A stretch of DNA of 64,000 nt from Lithodes maja (lineage: Eukaryota; Arthropoda; Malacostraca; Decapoda; Lithodidae), in the NCBI GenBank assembly GCA_037953745.1, contig JBAKBP010007389.1, positions 2,501-66,500 of the forward strand, in the 5' to 3' direction. Of this stretch, positions 20,422 through 32,204 are shown in pieces. A program made the translations under genes and the position numbers. How positions within the stretch are numbered: position 1 is the first letter of the stretch; every line of letters begins with the position of its first letter. The notes under the pieces are model-generated. The model was not told the DNA's origin. It was given only the letters and a program-made list of their open reading frames with translations, and did not search any database.

Positions 20422-23169
20422 ATACTTGAAAGACTTCATCTTTAATAAAGATATGCTTCATCTTTATGAGGATTAAGAAGTTATGCTTAATTCTTTTGGA
20501 CAGGTAAAAGATATGCTGAAATCTTTAATAAGCCATTGAAACAATGCCGTTTGTTTGTTTAGTCTTTCCCTCCAGGCGACCTTTTTACAAAGAGGTCTGG
20601 GGCAGGTACAATTGGTTTGACATTGCATATAAAACCCGGCGGTTGTACCTTTGGGTGGTTATATTAACTGATTTGCAATTCGCGATATTTGTATTTCCTC
20701 CCCGGCGATCTTTTACAAAGAAGTGGGGTTAGGAACAATTGGGGTTAACTTTTAAACTTTAAATCACCCGGCGGGTGCAACCTGGAAGGGTGGGATGCCC
20801 GAATTTGCAAAATTCAGTTTAGTTGACCAGACAATTGAGGGATGCATTGTGTATCGCCTCCTTCAACATACGGCGCTTTAGGGCACAATTGGGGTTAACG
20901 TTTTTTAAACTAATATTCACACCCGGCGGGTGCTCCTTGGAGGGATGGGAATAACGAATTTACAATTCAGTTAGTTAACCAGACAATTGAGGGATACGTT
21001 TTGTATCGCCGCCTTCAACATACGGCGATCTAAAAAGATACTTCGGGAGAAGTTAGATCTCGTATATTTGTCAGGCTTCCCAGTTTTTGATCTACGAGAT
21101 AATTCGGGGGCCGGCGTCTTTTTTAGTTTTTTTTTTTTCCAAAATTGAATCTTGAAAGAAACACCACCGGAAAGACTTAATCAGTTATAAACGCCATGCT
21201 GGTCTTTATATATTTTGTCAGAGGGTATTCATAAATCTTTTGGACAAATTAAGATATTCTGAAATCTTTTACTTAGGAAACCCCACCGCGTAGCGAGCTG
21301 TAGTCATTGAGTATTACGTCTCGTTACCCGGCGGGATATTTAACACTTGTGTGCGAACATGTTTGGGTTAACCTTATGAGCATTAATTCCTGGAAATTTT
21401 CTTTTTTTCCAGAGCTGGGTCCCGGCGGGTCTATGCAGAACCTGGAGTAAGTATCCCACCAGTCTCTGTCATGGCTACCTTTGTCCCGGTTTTTGCTTTA
21501 TGCATTACGCCCTCCTGTTCAGGTATCCCTATTTTTGCGCACACCCTTTGTATAAATTGTGTTAAATTGTCTCGTTTGGTGTGGGTTACCTTTCCGGCGT
21601 TTTTTCTCGTTGCTCCGAGAACACCGTTTTTGTTTACCGAGTTTTAGTCAGGATGGCTCAAAATAGGTAAGTTACCCCGACGAGTTTGGTCGCTTGAGGG
21701 CTCATAAGAAACTGCGTTTTCTGTGGTCGAGCCTGGGATCAGGCTTCCTGTGTTATTCATTGCTTTATGCATTACGCCCTCCTGTAATGTATAGTTTAGT
21801 GTGGGTTACCTTTCCGGCGTTTTTCTCGTTGCTCCGAGAACACCGTTTTTGTTTACCGAGTTTTAGTCAGGATGGCTAAAATAGGTAAGTTACCCCGACG
21901 AGTTTGGTCGCTTGAGGGCTCATCAGAAACTGCGTTTTCTATGGTCGAGCCTGGGATCAGGCTTCCTGGGTTATTCCCGTCGAGGGGGGCTCCACCCAGT
22001 TTTCTAGGTGATCTGGCTGACACCTGTTGGACTTGGTTTTCTCTGCTTTTCAAAGCCATTGAAACAATGCTGTCTGTTTGTTTGGTCTTTACCTCCCGGC
22101 GACCTTTTTACAAAGAGGTCTGGGGCAGGTATAATTGGTTTGACATTGCATATAAAACCCGGCGGTTGTACCTTCGGGTGGTTATATTAACGGATTTGTG
22201 ATTCGAGATAATTTGCCAAACAATTGATTGATACAATAGGGTATCACGGCCTTCAAGACGGCGATCTATGAGGGCTTCTGGGAGAAGCCGGATTAGAGAT
22301 TAAGATAGGCTTAGACTTTTTATGGGATAAAAAGATGCCTGAATCTTACTAGTGTTTCAAGTGTAAAGGGATACTTGAAAGACTTCATCTTTAATAAAGA
22401 TATGCTTCATCTTTATGAGGATTAAGAAGTTATGCTTAATTCTTTTGGACAGGTAAAAGATATGCTGAAATCTTTAATAAGCCATTGAAACAATGCCGTT
22501 TGTTTGTTAGTCTTTCCCTCCCGGCGACCTTTTTACAAAGAGGTCTGGGGCAGGTATAATTGGTTTGACATTGCATATAAAACCCGGCGGTTGTACCTTT
22601 GGGTGGTTATATTAACTGATTTGCAATTCGCGATAATTTGCCAAACAATTGATTGATACAATAGGGTATCACGGCCTTCAAGACGGCGATCTATGAGGGC
22701 TTCTGGGAGAAGCCAGATTAGAGATTAAGATAGGCTTAGACTTTTTATGGGATAAAAAGATGCCGGAATCTTACTAGTGTTTCAAGTGTAAAGGGATACT
22801 TGAAAGTCTTCATCTTTAATAAAGATATGCTTCATCTTTATGAGGATTCAGAAGATATGCTTAAATCTTCTGGACAGGTAAAGATATGCTGAAATCTTTA
22901 ATATGAAACTAAAGGAAAACGAAAAGTAGTGGTGGAGTGCTACGGTTCGTTGACCGGCGGTTTTGAGGCACATATTTTGTACCATTTTTTGGGTGTAACC
23001 CTATGAGCATTAATCCCCGGAAATTTCTCTTTCCAGGGCGGAGTACCGGTGTTGCACCAGGTGACCAGGTAGTTCCCGGGGGCGGGGTAGTTTTCCCCCA
23101 GTCTCTGTCGTGTCGGCACTTGAACCTCTCATTGCTGTATGTTCAATGCCGTTAAGCTCAGGTATCCCT

Positions 23170-23329
23170 ATTTTAATTTAATTTGTTAATGAAATAATTT
23201 AATAACTGATTCATAAAAAAACATATATATTTTCTATGATTATATTATGATAATATTGTGTTTATTTATAGTAATTTATTTTAATACAATTAAATATAAA
23301 TTAAATTAATTAGTATAATTTATGATTTT
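23170..23329. mobile_element. AT-rich 155-bp insertion with ATTTT duplication
   Basis: Element 1 reads CCCTATTTTTGCTCACC here (about 445-462). Element 2 carries 155 extra, almost purely A/T bases between two copies of ATTTT (23,170-23,174 and 23,325-23,329). No terminal inverted repeat or gene is obvious, so the type of insertion is unknown. Confidence 0.55.
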
Positions 23330-23364
23330 GCTCACCAGCTCTGCTTTCAATGTGTTAATGAGCT

Positions 23365-24656
23365 ATGGGAGCTTTTAATTATCATAAACCTTTACGGGAC
23401 TCGGACGAGGGCTCCCATTCAGAGAGTATACCGAGCTCGCAAGCGAGGGACAGCCACAGCCAAGGTGTATGGCGATACTCACAGTCCTGGCAGGACAGAA
23501 CACATCCCTTTGTGACTCAACTAGTGCTGACGTCCACCGGGATGCCGATGTACCATCTTCTATCACAGTTTTAACATGGCAACATGTGGAGGTCCCGGCT
23601 TCGGCGGGATCTGCCCATGATAAGCCAGACTTAACGGATGAAGAACAACGATCTCTGGTCTCAGAGATGGAGGTTGAAGAGTCCAGTCACCTTCTAGGCG
23701 ACTCTCAGGGTACTGTCGAATCTCCACGGAGTTCGTCATCGGCTAGGTATGTACCGGCGGAAGAGATTGATGGACTACTTTTGAATGCACTTAATAGGTT
23801 CTTTGGCCCTACGCCGGAAACTCGTTTTGATATGGTAGATCCCGCGATGTTGACGAATGTGCGACCTCTGGCTACATCCTTTGCTTTAGCTAAAATACCT
23901 AACCATTCTCTTGTGTCAGATCCAATTTCCAATGTGCCAGGCAAAGCGGCTCTCACTACTTCCACTGTGCGAGTCATATCAGACATATCTCCCCCTCCTT
24001 TAGACAAGGCGCCAGTAAAAAAACAGGAGCTATGCCTCTTTTATACGGGCCGGATGAGTCAGGGGTAGCAATGTTACGGAAATGTTTTGGATGATTCATA
24101 CTAAGGACATTCCAAGTTATTATAACCATGACTTATTCTTCCCACCAAATCCCTCCAGAACGCCATTCTTGGTTCTCTCTTCCGGTTTTTGGTGCCGGCG
24201 GAGTCCCCTCTGCTTGGCTGCCACCCCCCAAATAATCAATTTGTGCGAATTATAAGCTCCCTTTAGCACGCCTTCCCCAGCTTACCTAGACCGCGAGTTT
24301 AGGTTAAGAGGAAAAGTGTTTAAACTGTTTTCGCTATATATGGTTCCCAGCAAGTAACAAAGTCTCTGTTACGCTCTTCTCAGGCAATAGACGCCGCGGA
24401 AGTCAGGAAAGCCATTGAACTTTCCCGGCGCTTGCTTCTCCAGACTTCCTTCCAAGTCTTTAGGAGATATTCGGACGGCCTTATTAGAGGCAGTTCGAGC
24501 AAGGCAGGATCTGAGGATGTTCTTAGTGAAGAAACTTCTTGACCGTATTGCAAGCCAAGTAGTTCTGTCTCCAGTTCTAATTCTTTCTTTGATTTCACCA
24601 GCAGTTTGGAAGACTGTTTTCAATTTGGCACAAGCATTCAAGCAAGGTCCCCGCAA
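23365..24656 (+). pseudogene. gag-like remnant of DIRS element 2
   Basis: Homologous to 673-2,310 of element 1, with frameshifts and a deletion near 24,070-24,130 that removes part of the body. The C-terminal piece (DIRTALLEAVRARQDL, IASQVVLSPVL) is readable and then runs directly into mid-RT at 24,657. It shows independent damage from element 1, so the parent was intact in both regions. Confidence 0.7.
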
Positions 24657-25940
24657 GCCCTGATGCCCTTGTTAGAACAAGGGATCAGGGTATGGTGGTA
24701 TCGGGGCAACTACCTGGTGGTGGCAGAAACAGAATAGTTACGCATCATTCATGTCTACGTTACGTTAAACCATCTCAAATCTCTAGGATTCAAGGTCGAC
24801 TTAGTAAAAGTCAAACCCTTGTTCCCCCACGAGTATTTCAGGGGATAGGGCTGGTCGAGGACACAGCTTCTCTCACTCTGAGTCAGAGTGTGGACACTCG
24901 AAACAGATTTCGCAAAAACTGTTTATGTTTCTCCACGGTCTGACTACGACACAGAGACTTTGGGAATCTCTAGTCGGTTCTCTCAACTGGGTTCAGCTAA
25001 CTGTGAAGTTGGGCCGGTTGTAAATCTAACGTTTAATCTGGGAGGGCAACATATTTTTCCCACTATTACCGGCGGGGATAGTATGGCCTATCCCAACGTT
25101 ATTTCACAACTTACTAGCGGTTTGGGCGACGAGAGAAATGTTGCACGCAGTCATGTCATGAACCTCTCCTCCGCCGTCGGTATGGGTGGACATGGATGCG
25201 TCAGGAACGATAGGTTAGGGCTTTTAGTCAAACCTCGGGCATCAGGGTCAAAGGTTTTGGTCCAATTTAGAAATCTTCCACATCAATGTCAAAGACTTAC
25301 TAGTCCCCTTATCTGTCCTTCAGGCTCACGGCTCTGCTTTACGGGGCAAGTCGGTGGCCTTCAGAATGAACAATCTGAATGCGGTTCACTGTAGTCAGAA
25401 ACAAGGGTCAATGAGATCTCGGAAGTGGCTAAACGTGTCAGAATTTTTGTTTATACTAGCCAACAGGCTGGACATTCATCTTCACGCATCTTATCTCCCA
25501 GGTGTAGCAAACGTCTGGGCAGACGCTCTGTCTCAGCGGCAAAGCACAACAGTAGAATGGGCGCTCTTGCGTGTGCGGAACATTACCATCCACAAGTGGC
25601 TTTGTTTGCGTCTGAGAAGACTCACAAACTCCCACTGTACCTCACCCGCCGGACGATAACGCCGGCGGGCGGACCTGACGCTCTGATGACGGACGAGAAC
25701 AGGTTGAGTTCCATTTATCTATTTTCCGCCGCCAGACGCGTCTCTAATGTGCCACGTAGTCAACAAACTACAGGATTAGCGAGGCGTAGTCTCGCTAATC
25801 GCGCCCCTGTGGCCGGCGCAGTGTGGTACCAGCATTTGAACACGTGGTGCCCGCACCCAGTGTCACTCCTGGTCGGGTTGTTCCACTTAGAACACAATTG
25901 GCAACCTAGATACCTCGCGGACTTGTTCATTTTGGACATT
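24657..25940 (+). pseudogene. RT end / RNase H / methyltransferase-like remnant of DIRS element 2
   Basis: It starts at QALMPLLEQGIR, so the RT fingers and most of the palm are deleted and the YLDD box is mutated (RGNYL in its place). RNase H signatures persist (VGMGGHGCV frame, AFRMNNLNAVHC, SYLPGVANVWADAL). The methyltransferase-like VALFASEKTHKLPLYL segment and the RSLANRAPVAG overlap follow. Several indels are present; it is non-functional. Confidence 0.75.
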
Positions 25941-26811
25941 CAGGAGGCCAAGTGGCTAGCACCATATGGTAGCGACGTGACCAAGATATTCACGAATCAA
26001 TATACCGAGTCTACAAAGCGACAGTTTCAATCGCATTGGCAAGCTTTTACGTCTCGGATTCTTAGAACAAAACAAACTGTGCCCTCGGTTGTTTATTATT
26101 TAATTTATCTGTTCATGCAGAAACATTTATCTGAAAGTGATTTATGTGGGCAGGTTTTAAACTCCGCCCACCTCCCCGTCAGCTCAGGCCTACATGGTCT
26201 CTGGACAAAGCATCGTCGTTATTCTCGTTCCCGTATGTACCAAAGACTGCGGATTTTACAAAAGGGCAGTATTCCTTATGGCTTTGGCTACCGGGAACAG
26301 AGTATCTGAGCTGGCGGCGATGAGCAACGCACCTAATTGCCTCAGGTTTGATAGGCTTCATGAATGTATTCACATTACACCTTCCCCAGGATTCATAGCC
26401 GAGATTGAGCACAGTGAACACGTGTTTTCAAAGTTCACAGTGCCGGCGTTAAACAGGGGAAAGGTGCACCATCTATTTTGCCCAGTGCAAGCTCTAACCA
26501 AATATTTAAGAGTGGCACCTCTAAATCACCAGGGTGCTTTATGGGTCGCAAGTCCGGGTGAACGCTTGATGGAGCGTACACTGGCTTCTCTCTTGGTCGA
26601 GGACTTTAAAGAGAAGAATCCCGGCGTTGTGGGTAAGACCCACGATTTACGCAAGGGGACAGCCTCTTTACGTTTCCTTAATAATCTTTCGGTGGAAGTT
26701 ATTACGTCCACACAGTTGTGGGCCTCTCATCAGGAGTTTTTGCCTCGATACCTTTCAGTAGCTCTGGGCAAACCTTCCTTGCCATGTATAGCTTTACGGC
26801 AGAGAGTCTAG
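25941..26811 (+). pseudogene. Tyrosine recombinase of DIRS element 2, catalytic half open
   Basis: The N-terminal core-binding half is readable (YTESTKRQFQSHWQAF) but loses a segment near 26,100-26,160. From 26,194 to the TAG at 26,809-26,811 the frame is open over 205 codons. It contains the first Arg in ATGNRVSEL (26,299-26,301), the H-x-x-R motif HDLRK (26,641-26,655) and the nucleophilic Tyr in PRYLSV (26,749-26,751). The Trp after HDLRK in element 1 is Gly here. Without the first half it is unlikely to work. Confidence 0.8.
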
Positions 26812-27500
26812 GTGGCCCTTTTAGTCACGTTTTGTTTAATTTCAAGAAAAGGGGGGGGGGGGGGGGGAGGGTGCAGTCAGTGTGACATAGGACGCCCTAG
26901 ACCCCTCCGGAGTATGTGTTCGGAACATACGAGCTGTGATACTGGTTGTAGGCATTGTATTATAAAATTTCTCTGTAGTATTCATTGCAGGAAATTGTGC
27001 TAAAGGCCAATAGTAGTGTTCCAACAATTCTTGTTGTAAGTAGCTTTGGCTGTGAAGCAATAGATTTTTGAGAAATCTCGGTAGTTGCAACTACGACTTT
27101 TACTTTTGAAGTAATTACTTCTGCATAAGTACACGAGTTCAGTACTTCTACGAATGTACAAGAATTCATTTATGTTTGGTTATATTTTTAGGAATATATC
27201 CACTAGTTAATGGGGTTTATATGTGCACATGTAAACTTATAAGTTTTTAGTTTTCACCACTTACTTTAAGTGGGGTGCCTTCTTAACTAGCAGATCTGTG
27301 CACAGTCTCGGAGTTAACCCTTTTTCAAGCAGGCTTCTTTGAAGCACGCTCCTGCTTGTACCCCTTTTTGAAGATTTAGGCTGTATAAAGTTTATGCACC
27401 CGAATATCTCTTTTTTACAAAAGTAAGAATACTATGTGGTTGTTTGATTATCTGCTTTTCTAGAGTTATGATATGATTACGAATGTCCCCCTCCAGTCTT
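26812..27500 (+). other. 3' untranslated region of DIRS element 2
   Basis: No gene. A G-run of about 17 lies at 26,850-26,867, then the same GTGCAGTCAGTG tag as in element 1. The rest aligns with 5,510-6,080 of element 1. Confidence 0.6.
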
Positions 27501-27519
27501 GGAAATCAGGCATGTTCGT

Positions 27520-28044
27520 CAATGATGGAGGGGCCACTAATAAATTATAGGTTTGACTCCTTCTTGTAAGGAGATAAAGAAAACCTAATATTTAGTAGTG
27601 GCCCCGTAATCATTGATGACTGGGGCCCTCCCGACCATCCCCTTCCCATTCGTTGATGTATTAAGGATTTTGGTTTACTTGATATGTCAGTGAAGGAAGA
27701 ATGACGCCTGAATCAGCGTCTGGTCAAAGATCCACACAAGTACATCCACGATATGATGGAAAGCTTATTGGATAGTTATTCTTATTTTCTTTTTCTTTTT
27801 TCTTTTTTACGAAGTTTTTTCGTAGTGAGAACCCAATTCATAATGACTGAAGCCATGAGTGAGGTCGCGTGCGCTCATGATGAAGGCTCCTCAGATTTTA
27901 AATGCTCTGCGCGGTAGATTCAAACTACGGCGGATTAGTGTTTGAAGAGGATGCCTTATGTAATAGGCATGTTCGTCAATGATTACGGGGCCACTACTAA
28001 ATATTAAGTTTTCTTTATCTCCTTGCAGGAGTCAAACCTATAAT
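27520..28044 (+). repeat. Palindromic 3' terminus of DIRS element 2
   Basis: GGGGCCACTAATAAATTATAGGTTTGAC at the start is mirrored by the terminal GTCAAACCTATAAT ending at 28,044. The organisation is the same as at 6,131-6,633. After 28,044 the flanks of elements 1 and 2 share nothing, which fixes the end. Confidence 0.7.
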
Positions 28045-31000
28045 CTTAGGACTCTCGCTACCACCATCTCTACACCTACACCAACACCCATGTACATGTC
28101 TTCCTTTTTTTTTTATCACCCTGTATCCCCCTTTCCCAACAAAATCAGACCAGACACGTACCTGTGCCCGGGCTCCCGGTAGCCTCGCTCGAGGCTCCCT
28201 CAGTTCAACCCAAGACTTCCTTTTTCCCTTAAATATGCTTATTATAAATGATTGATCAAGGCCCCCCCCCCCGACCAGTATATTTCCTGGCCATACTATG
28301 TTGTCCCTCACATACTCTCCACTAGAAATAACAACCCCTCTACCATCTAACCCCGACCCGCAAATGATGGGCCGTGCGAGGCTAGGACAACAACCTCTTG
28401 ACCCCTAAAACGACTACTACCCCCTTGACCTTGACACTGAAAGAAATCAACCCCCACCACCACCCACAGTCAACCTCAGCAGTATTAAGTATAAAAAACC
28501 TATCAACCTCAGCCAAGAGTATCCAGAGATTGAAAGTAGAATCCTTTAATAGACCAAATTAACCTACGAAACTAGATGCCCCCTATCATGAAGGTGCAGC
28601 CCCCCCATACCACAGGGGACCCACAAAGCCCCAAGCACGCCAGCCACGCGTAGTAATGATTTTGACCCACCGGCGACCCACCACCATTCTTGCCAAACAC
28701 CAGGTGAGTTATGATCTGATTATGAACCAACCCATATTTTGATTCAAGTCTGCTATACTTCCTGACCATTAGCAATATCCCAAAACCATACCTAAACTCA
28801 TTTCTATACTCGTAATAGTTTTCCAGCTAAAGGAGAGAAATAAAACTTGTGTTTAACGCTGACAATACCACCCGGCAATGGCCAGTATCGCGCCACACAA
28901 AGTATATCCCCCCCTTGACAATATATCCCTCTCCAAGACGATACTACTAACTCTTGTTAAAACTAAATGTCTAAAGAAGAACACCTATGATAAAGACCCA
29001 CATGTTGAAAGTACTAAGACCCCCTTGATGCCCCCCCTAAGTTCAGCAGAACAAATAAACCCCTTCCTAACTTTGACATTCAGTATCGTAAATACGATAG
29101 GCTATGACTCTTTTGTGACCCTGTATGTCTCTGTGACGTCACGGTCGCTCCTGCAGCACGACGTAGAACGAGTAGATCGTATATTATAAGATTGTAAATA
29201 AGTTAAGTTATAAAAGGCCTAATATGCTATTAAACAATATTGCCATGGTCTTATGTAGTATATATGAATTTATCGTATATATTAATATAATTTATCGTAT
29301 AGAGCAACTTAGATGCGGTACGATAATTTGGGCTCCTGGCGTTTGCCAAGGCAGCAAGGTGTGCCTCTGAGGAAGAGAGAGCAGAGCCTCCACGAACACC
29401 AACCAGTTAACATCTAAATTCCGCCTTCAGTTGATCGCGCTATTGTGCCTCTAATCACAATACACTGACAGCAATACAAACAGCTACACCATCACGACGC
29501 TCTCATCGACGCCATGACTGACTGACAGATAAGCATAATATTCATGTCCATTCCCATGTAATCATTTATTCTTTCTTTCACTTGACTCGAGTCTCGGGAC
29601 CGGTGTCTTGCCTCTCCATTGTCCGCCATATTGGGTAAAACGTTCTCCCTTGCCTCATTGCCACGTGGAACTATTGGTGAGTTAATTCCTGGCTAATATT
29701 AACCCTTATAATCTTACCCTATATATAAATTATTATGCGAGACGTTTGGATATAAATTAGCTTGTTTCAGATTCAATTCAATTTAGATATGGAGTAGTTT
29801 TAATTTAGATTGATTTTATTGGATTCATTATAGCTTAGTAATATTTAACTTCCATTGATAGTTTACCACATTCAGTAATAGGCCTACCCCAGTTCACCCC
29901 CCCCCCCCTTTTGACCAGCCCTATAAATGCTTCTGCCAAGACCAAACTTGGCAGTTAATAATTAGCTTTCAATCACCGGCCTCCCGCTCTGTAGAAAGTC
30001 TAGTTATACTCCCCACCTCAAGAATAGTTACTGATAAACGGCATCCCGTAGTCTTTAATCTATCTGTGAGCTATAGCTAAACCTTTTGTGAATTCAATAT
30101 TACTTACGGCATCCTGTTGGGTAATATTGGAAACATAGATAACCTAGTTATATACAAACATTAACTGTATTACAAACTAATAGTGGTATGTCCTCTGCTA
30201 CTTTAATTTATAACCAGTTATAGAGTGTGCAGTAGCTCCATGTGTAACCCATTAATTCTGGCATCCCAGAATCCAATAGTTACCCATACGAGTACGTTTT
30301 CTATCATAGTTAACATCTTAGTCGTAGCAGGCTTGCCTTCCGACCGGTAACTTAACTAAATAGATTATAACAAACACTTGACTCGCATAGATCTAGGACA
30401 GAAAGATCTTTTGTGTTAGAAGGGATTATGCGAGAACCTCTTAGTTGAGCACTCTGTATATATGATTCCTAGGTACCAACTGTCTGCAGCCTCCCGTACA
30501 GGATTGGTAACTGAAAGGTTTTAACACCGCCCGAGTTCCTTGAACCTCTTTCAAAGGTTAGCGACTGTCAAGAAAGTTACTTCACTAGACTAGCTTGCGT
30601 TTGTCCGATGTCTTGTTAATCCGGCCTCTGCCTGAAACATTACATTTAAAACCCCATTCAAGAGTAACATATCGTTACTTCATCACCGGTTAATTAAAGG
30701 TCAGAATAGTCAAGTATTTGTTTACCGCTACAGGCTCTGAATACTTGCGTTAGTTCGATATGGTGACCAACTGTACTCTACATAGTTATGGAACCATTTT
30801 TAAGACCCCACACCCATTAACCCATCTGTAACCTCCTTCACACTGCCGGACACATTGGACGGCCCCAGGAGCAGCAGCTGTCAACCCCTAACGTCGTGCC
30901 TCAAGATAACCAGAAGATACCTCAACAGTGCTTAAATTCTTAAATTAGTATCAGTGCCTCGATACTATATTTCTATGATCAAGTGTTTTCCCTGTGCCTT

Positions 31001-31049
31001 ATAATCCGTACTATTCTATAATCAAAGTGATTGCTATACTAACGTGTCA
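28045..31049. other. Anonymous low-complexity-rich DNA
   Basis: No gene is supported. 28,045-29,100 is C-rich with CCCCCTTGAC-like runs and an 11-base C tract at about 28,261. 29,340-31,049 contains loosely repeated blocks with GGCATCCxGT cores at about 30,043, 30,108 and 30,261. If the ACTAC repeats flanking 17,510-32,204 are a target duplication, this belongs to the same inserted element, perhaps a long LTR or UTR. Confidence 0.35.
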
Positions 31050-31543
31050 TTAACCCTTGTTTAGCGGCGGCGGACTTAAGTCCGCCTCTAAATATCTGGA
31101 CTATGTGGCGGCGGCGGACTTTAGTTTGTGTGCAATTTTGGCGCAATATCTCTCTGGCGCAATCTCTCTCTGAGAGAGAGACGAGCGGTGGGAGGAGCGT
31201 AGGTTACCTCATGACCGCTCGCCACGACCGTCGTGGGCCCACTGACATGTACTCCACCCTCCCTCACTAGCTACACACGTAATTATGTAACGAAATGACC
31301 GTATTTTAGCGATTTTGCCCTTCGGTTGCATGATCGTTGCAAGACAACCAGCCATCGTAGAAGGATGGTTCGGGTGTCATTGGAAAGCTAAATTTACGCC
31401 CTTTCAGGGATACATAATTGTATTACACTCTGTCTCTTGTTTATGCATGAAAAAGAGCACGGAAACAACCCCATTTATGGTAAAAAAAAAAACGCTGGGC
31501 GGCACAGTGAAATATACTCCACCACCCGCTCTTTGAGTGTTAA
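31050..31543. mobile_element. TTAA-flanked MITE-like element
   Basis: It is bounded by TTAA at 31,050-31,053 and 31,540-31,543. The left end is CCCTTGTTTAGCGGCGG and the right end, read inward, is CACTCAAAGAGCGGGTGG, an imperfect terminal inverted repeat. TTAA targets are typical of piggyBac-type transposition. It has no transposase; short direct repeats of GGCGGCGGACTT lie near the left end. Confidence 0.5.
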
Positions 31544-32204
31544 AGTATATCAGTGAAGTTAATAGTAGGCGACCCTACTCACATAATAATTCTTGCCACC
31601 AAGTTTAATATTGCCGAAGTAAGTAAGTCTTAACTATTGGGACTACGGCTCGAGTGAAATCAATTCTAAATTAATCTTTGTGATTATTAACAAAACCTAA
31701 AATCGACCTAACTGATATCTGTTTTATATCTATCGAGACAAGTAATTATATCATACGAGTTGAAGCTAGCCACTATACCTCCTTTACGTATTATCCTTAG
31801 AGATATATATATCACTAAACTTTGTATTCATCATCAGCGAGTCACACAGAACCTTATCAAGATAACATAGAATTAATAGCCTGATCTACGAGTGAATCCT
31901 TCAGAGTATTCTAGGCCCTATATCAGAAGAGAATACCTGATAGTTAGAAGTGGGAAGCGCACTCCATCCAAACCCGCGATAAGTGCTGAAGATTATAAAA
32001 AGTCCAACAACATTAATACCCACTATTTGTCCATACTATTTCGTGTGAATTATTTAAGAATAAAGCGGTATTACCAACCATCTTCCGAAATTATATTATG
32101 TCCTCTATTGATTCCCTTTGTGTATTTGTATGAAATCCAATAAACCAGTCTCGTAGAACTCACCTGTACCGATAGTTAATCCTGAATAAAATCAGGGCAT
32201 AACA
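31544..32204. other. Anonymous DNA ending at the ACTAC junction
   Basis: No gene. The right edge reads CCTGAATAAAATCAGGGCATAACA. It contains AATAAA within a small hairpin (CCTGA...TCAGG) and abuts ACTAC of the LINE. On the minus strand it would begin TGTTATGCCC, like an LTR start, but I could not find a matching second copy. Confidence 0.35.

Larger units (their letters stand above)
17735..22950 (+). repeat. Nested tandem-repeat leader of DIRS element 2
   Basis: Two long units start at GGCGTCTTTTTTAG (17,735 and 21,113), about 1.95 kb each once the LINE at 18,990-20,418 is set aside. Inside each unit a roughly 230-bp segment (GTGTGGGTTACCTTTC... GGGCTCAT) is itself duplicated (about 18,200 and 18,425; about 21,578 and 21,800). 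The GATTAGAGATTAAGATAGG block recurs at about 18,914, 22,292 and 22,716. The motif ACCCGGCGG recurs many times. No conserved protein is apparent. Confidence 0.75.
17735..28044 (+). mobile_element. DIRS element 2, with tandem-repeat leader and large internal deletion
   Basis: Same family as element 1: matching leader, gag, RNase H, methyltransferase-like, recombinase and palindromic 3' end. It lacks about 850 bases joining gag to mid-RT. I found no left terminus matching the end predicted from its internal complementary region, so the left boundary is only where the repeated leader starts. It is not functional, although its recombinase catalytic half remains open. Confidence 0.8.
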
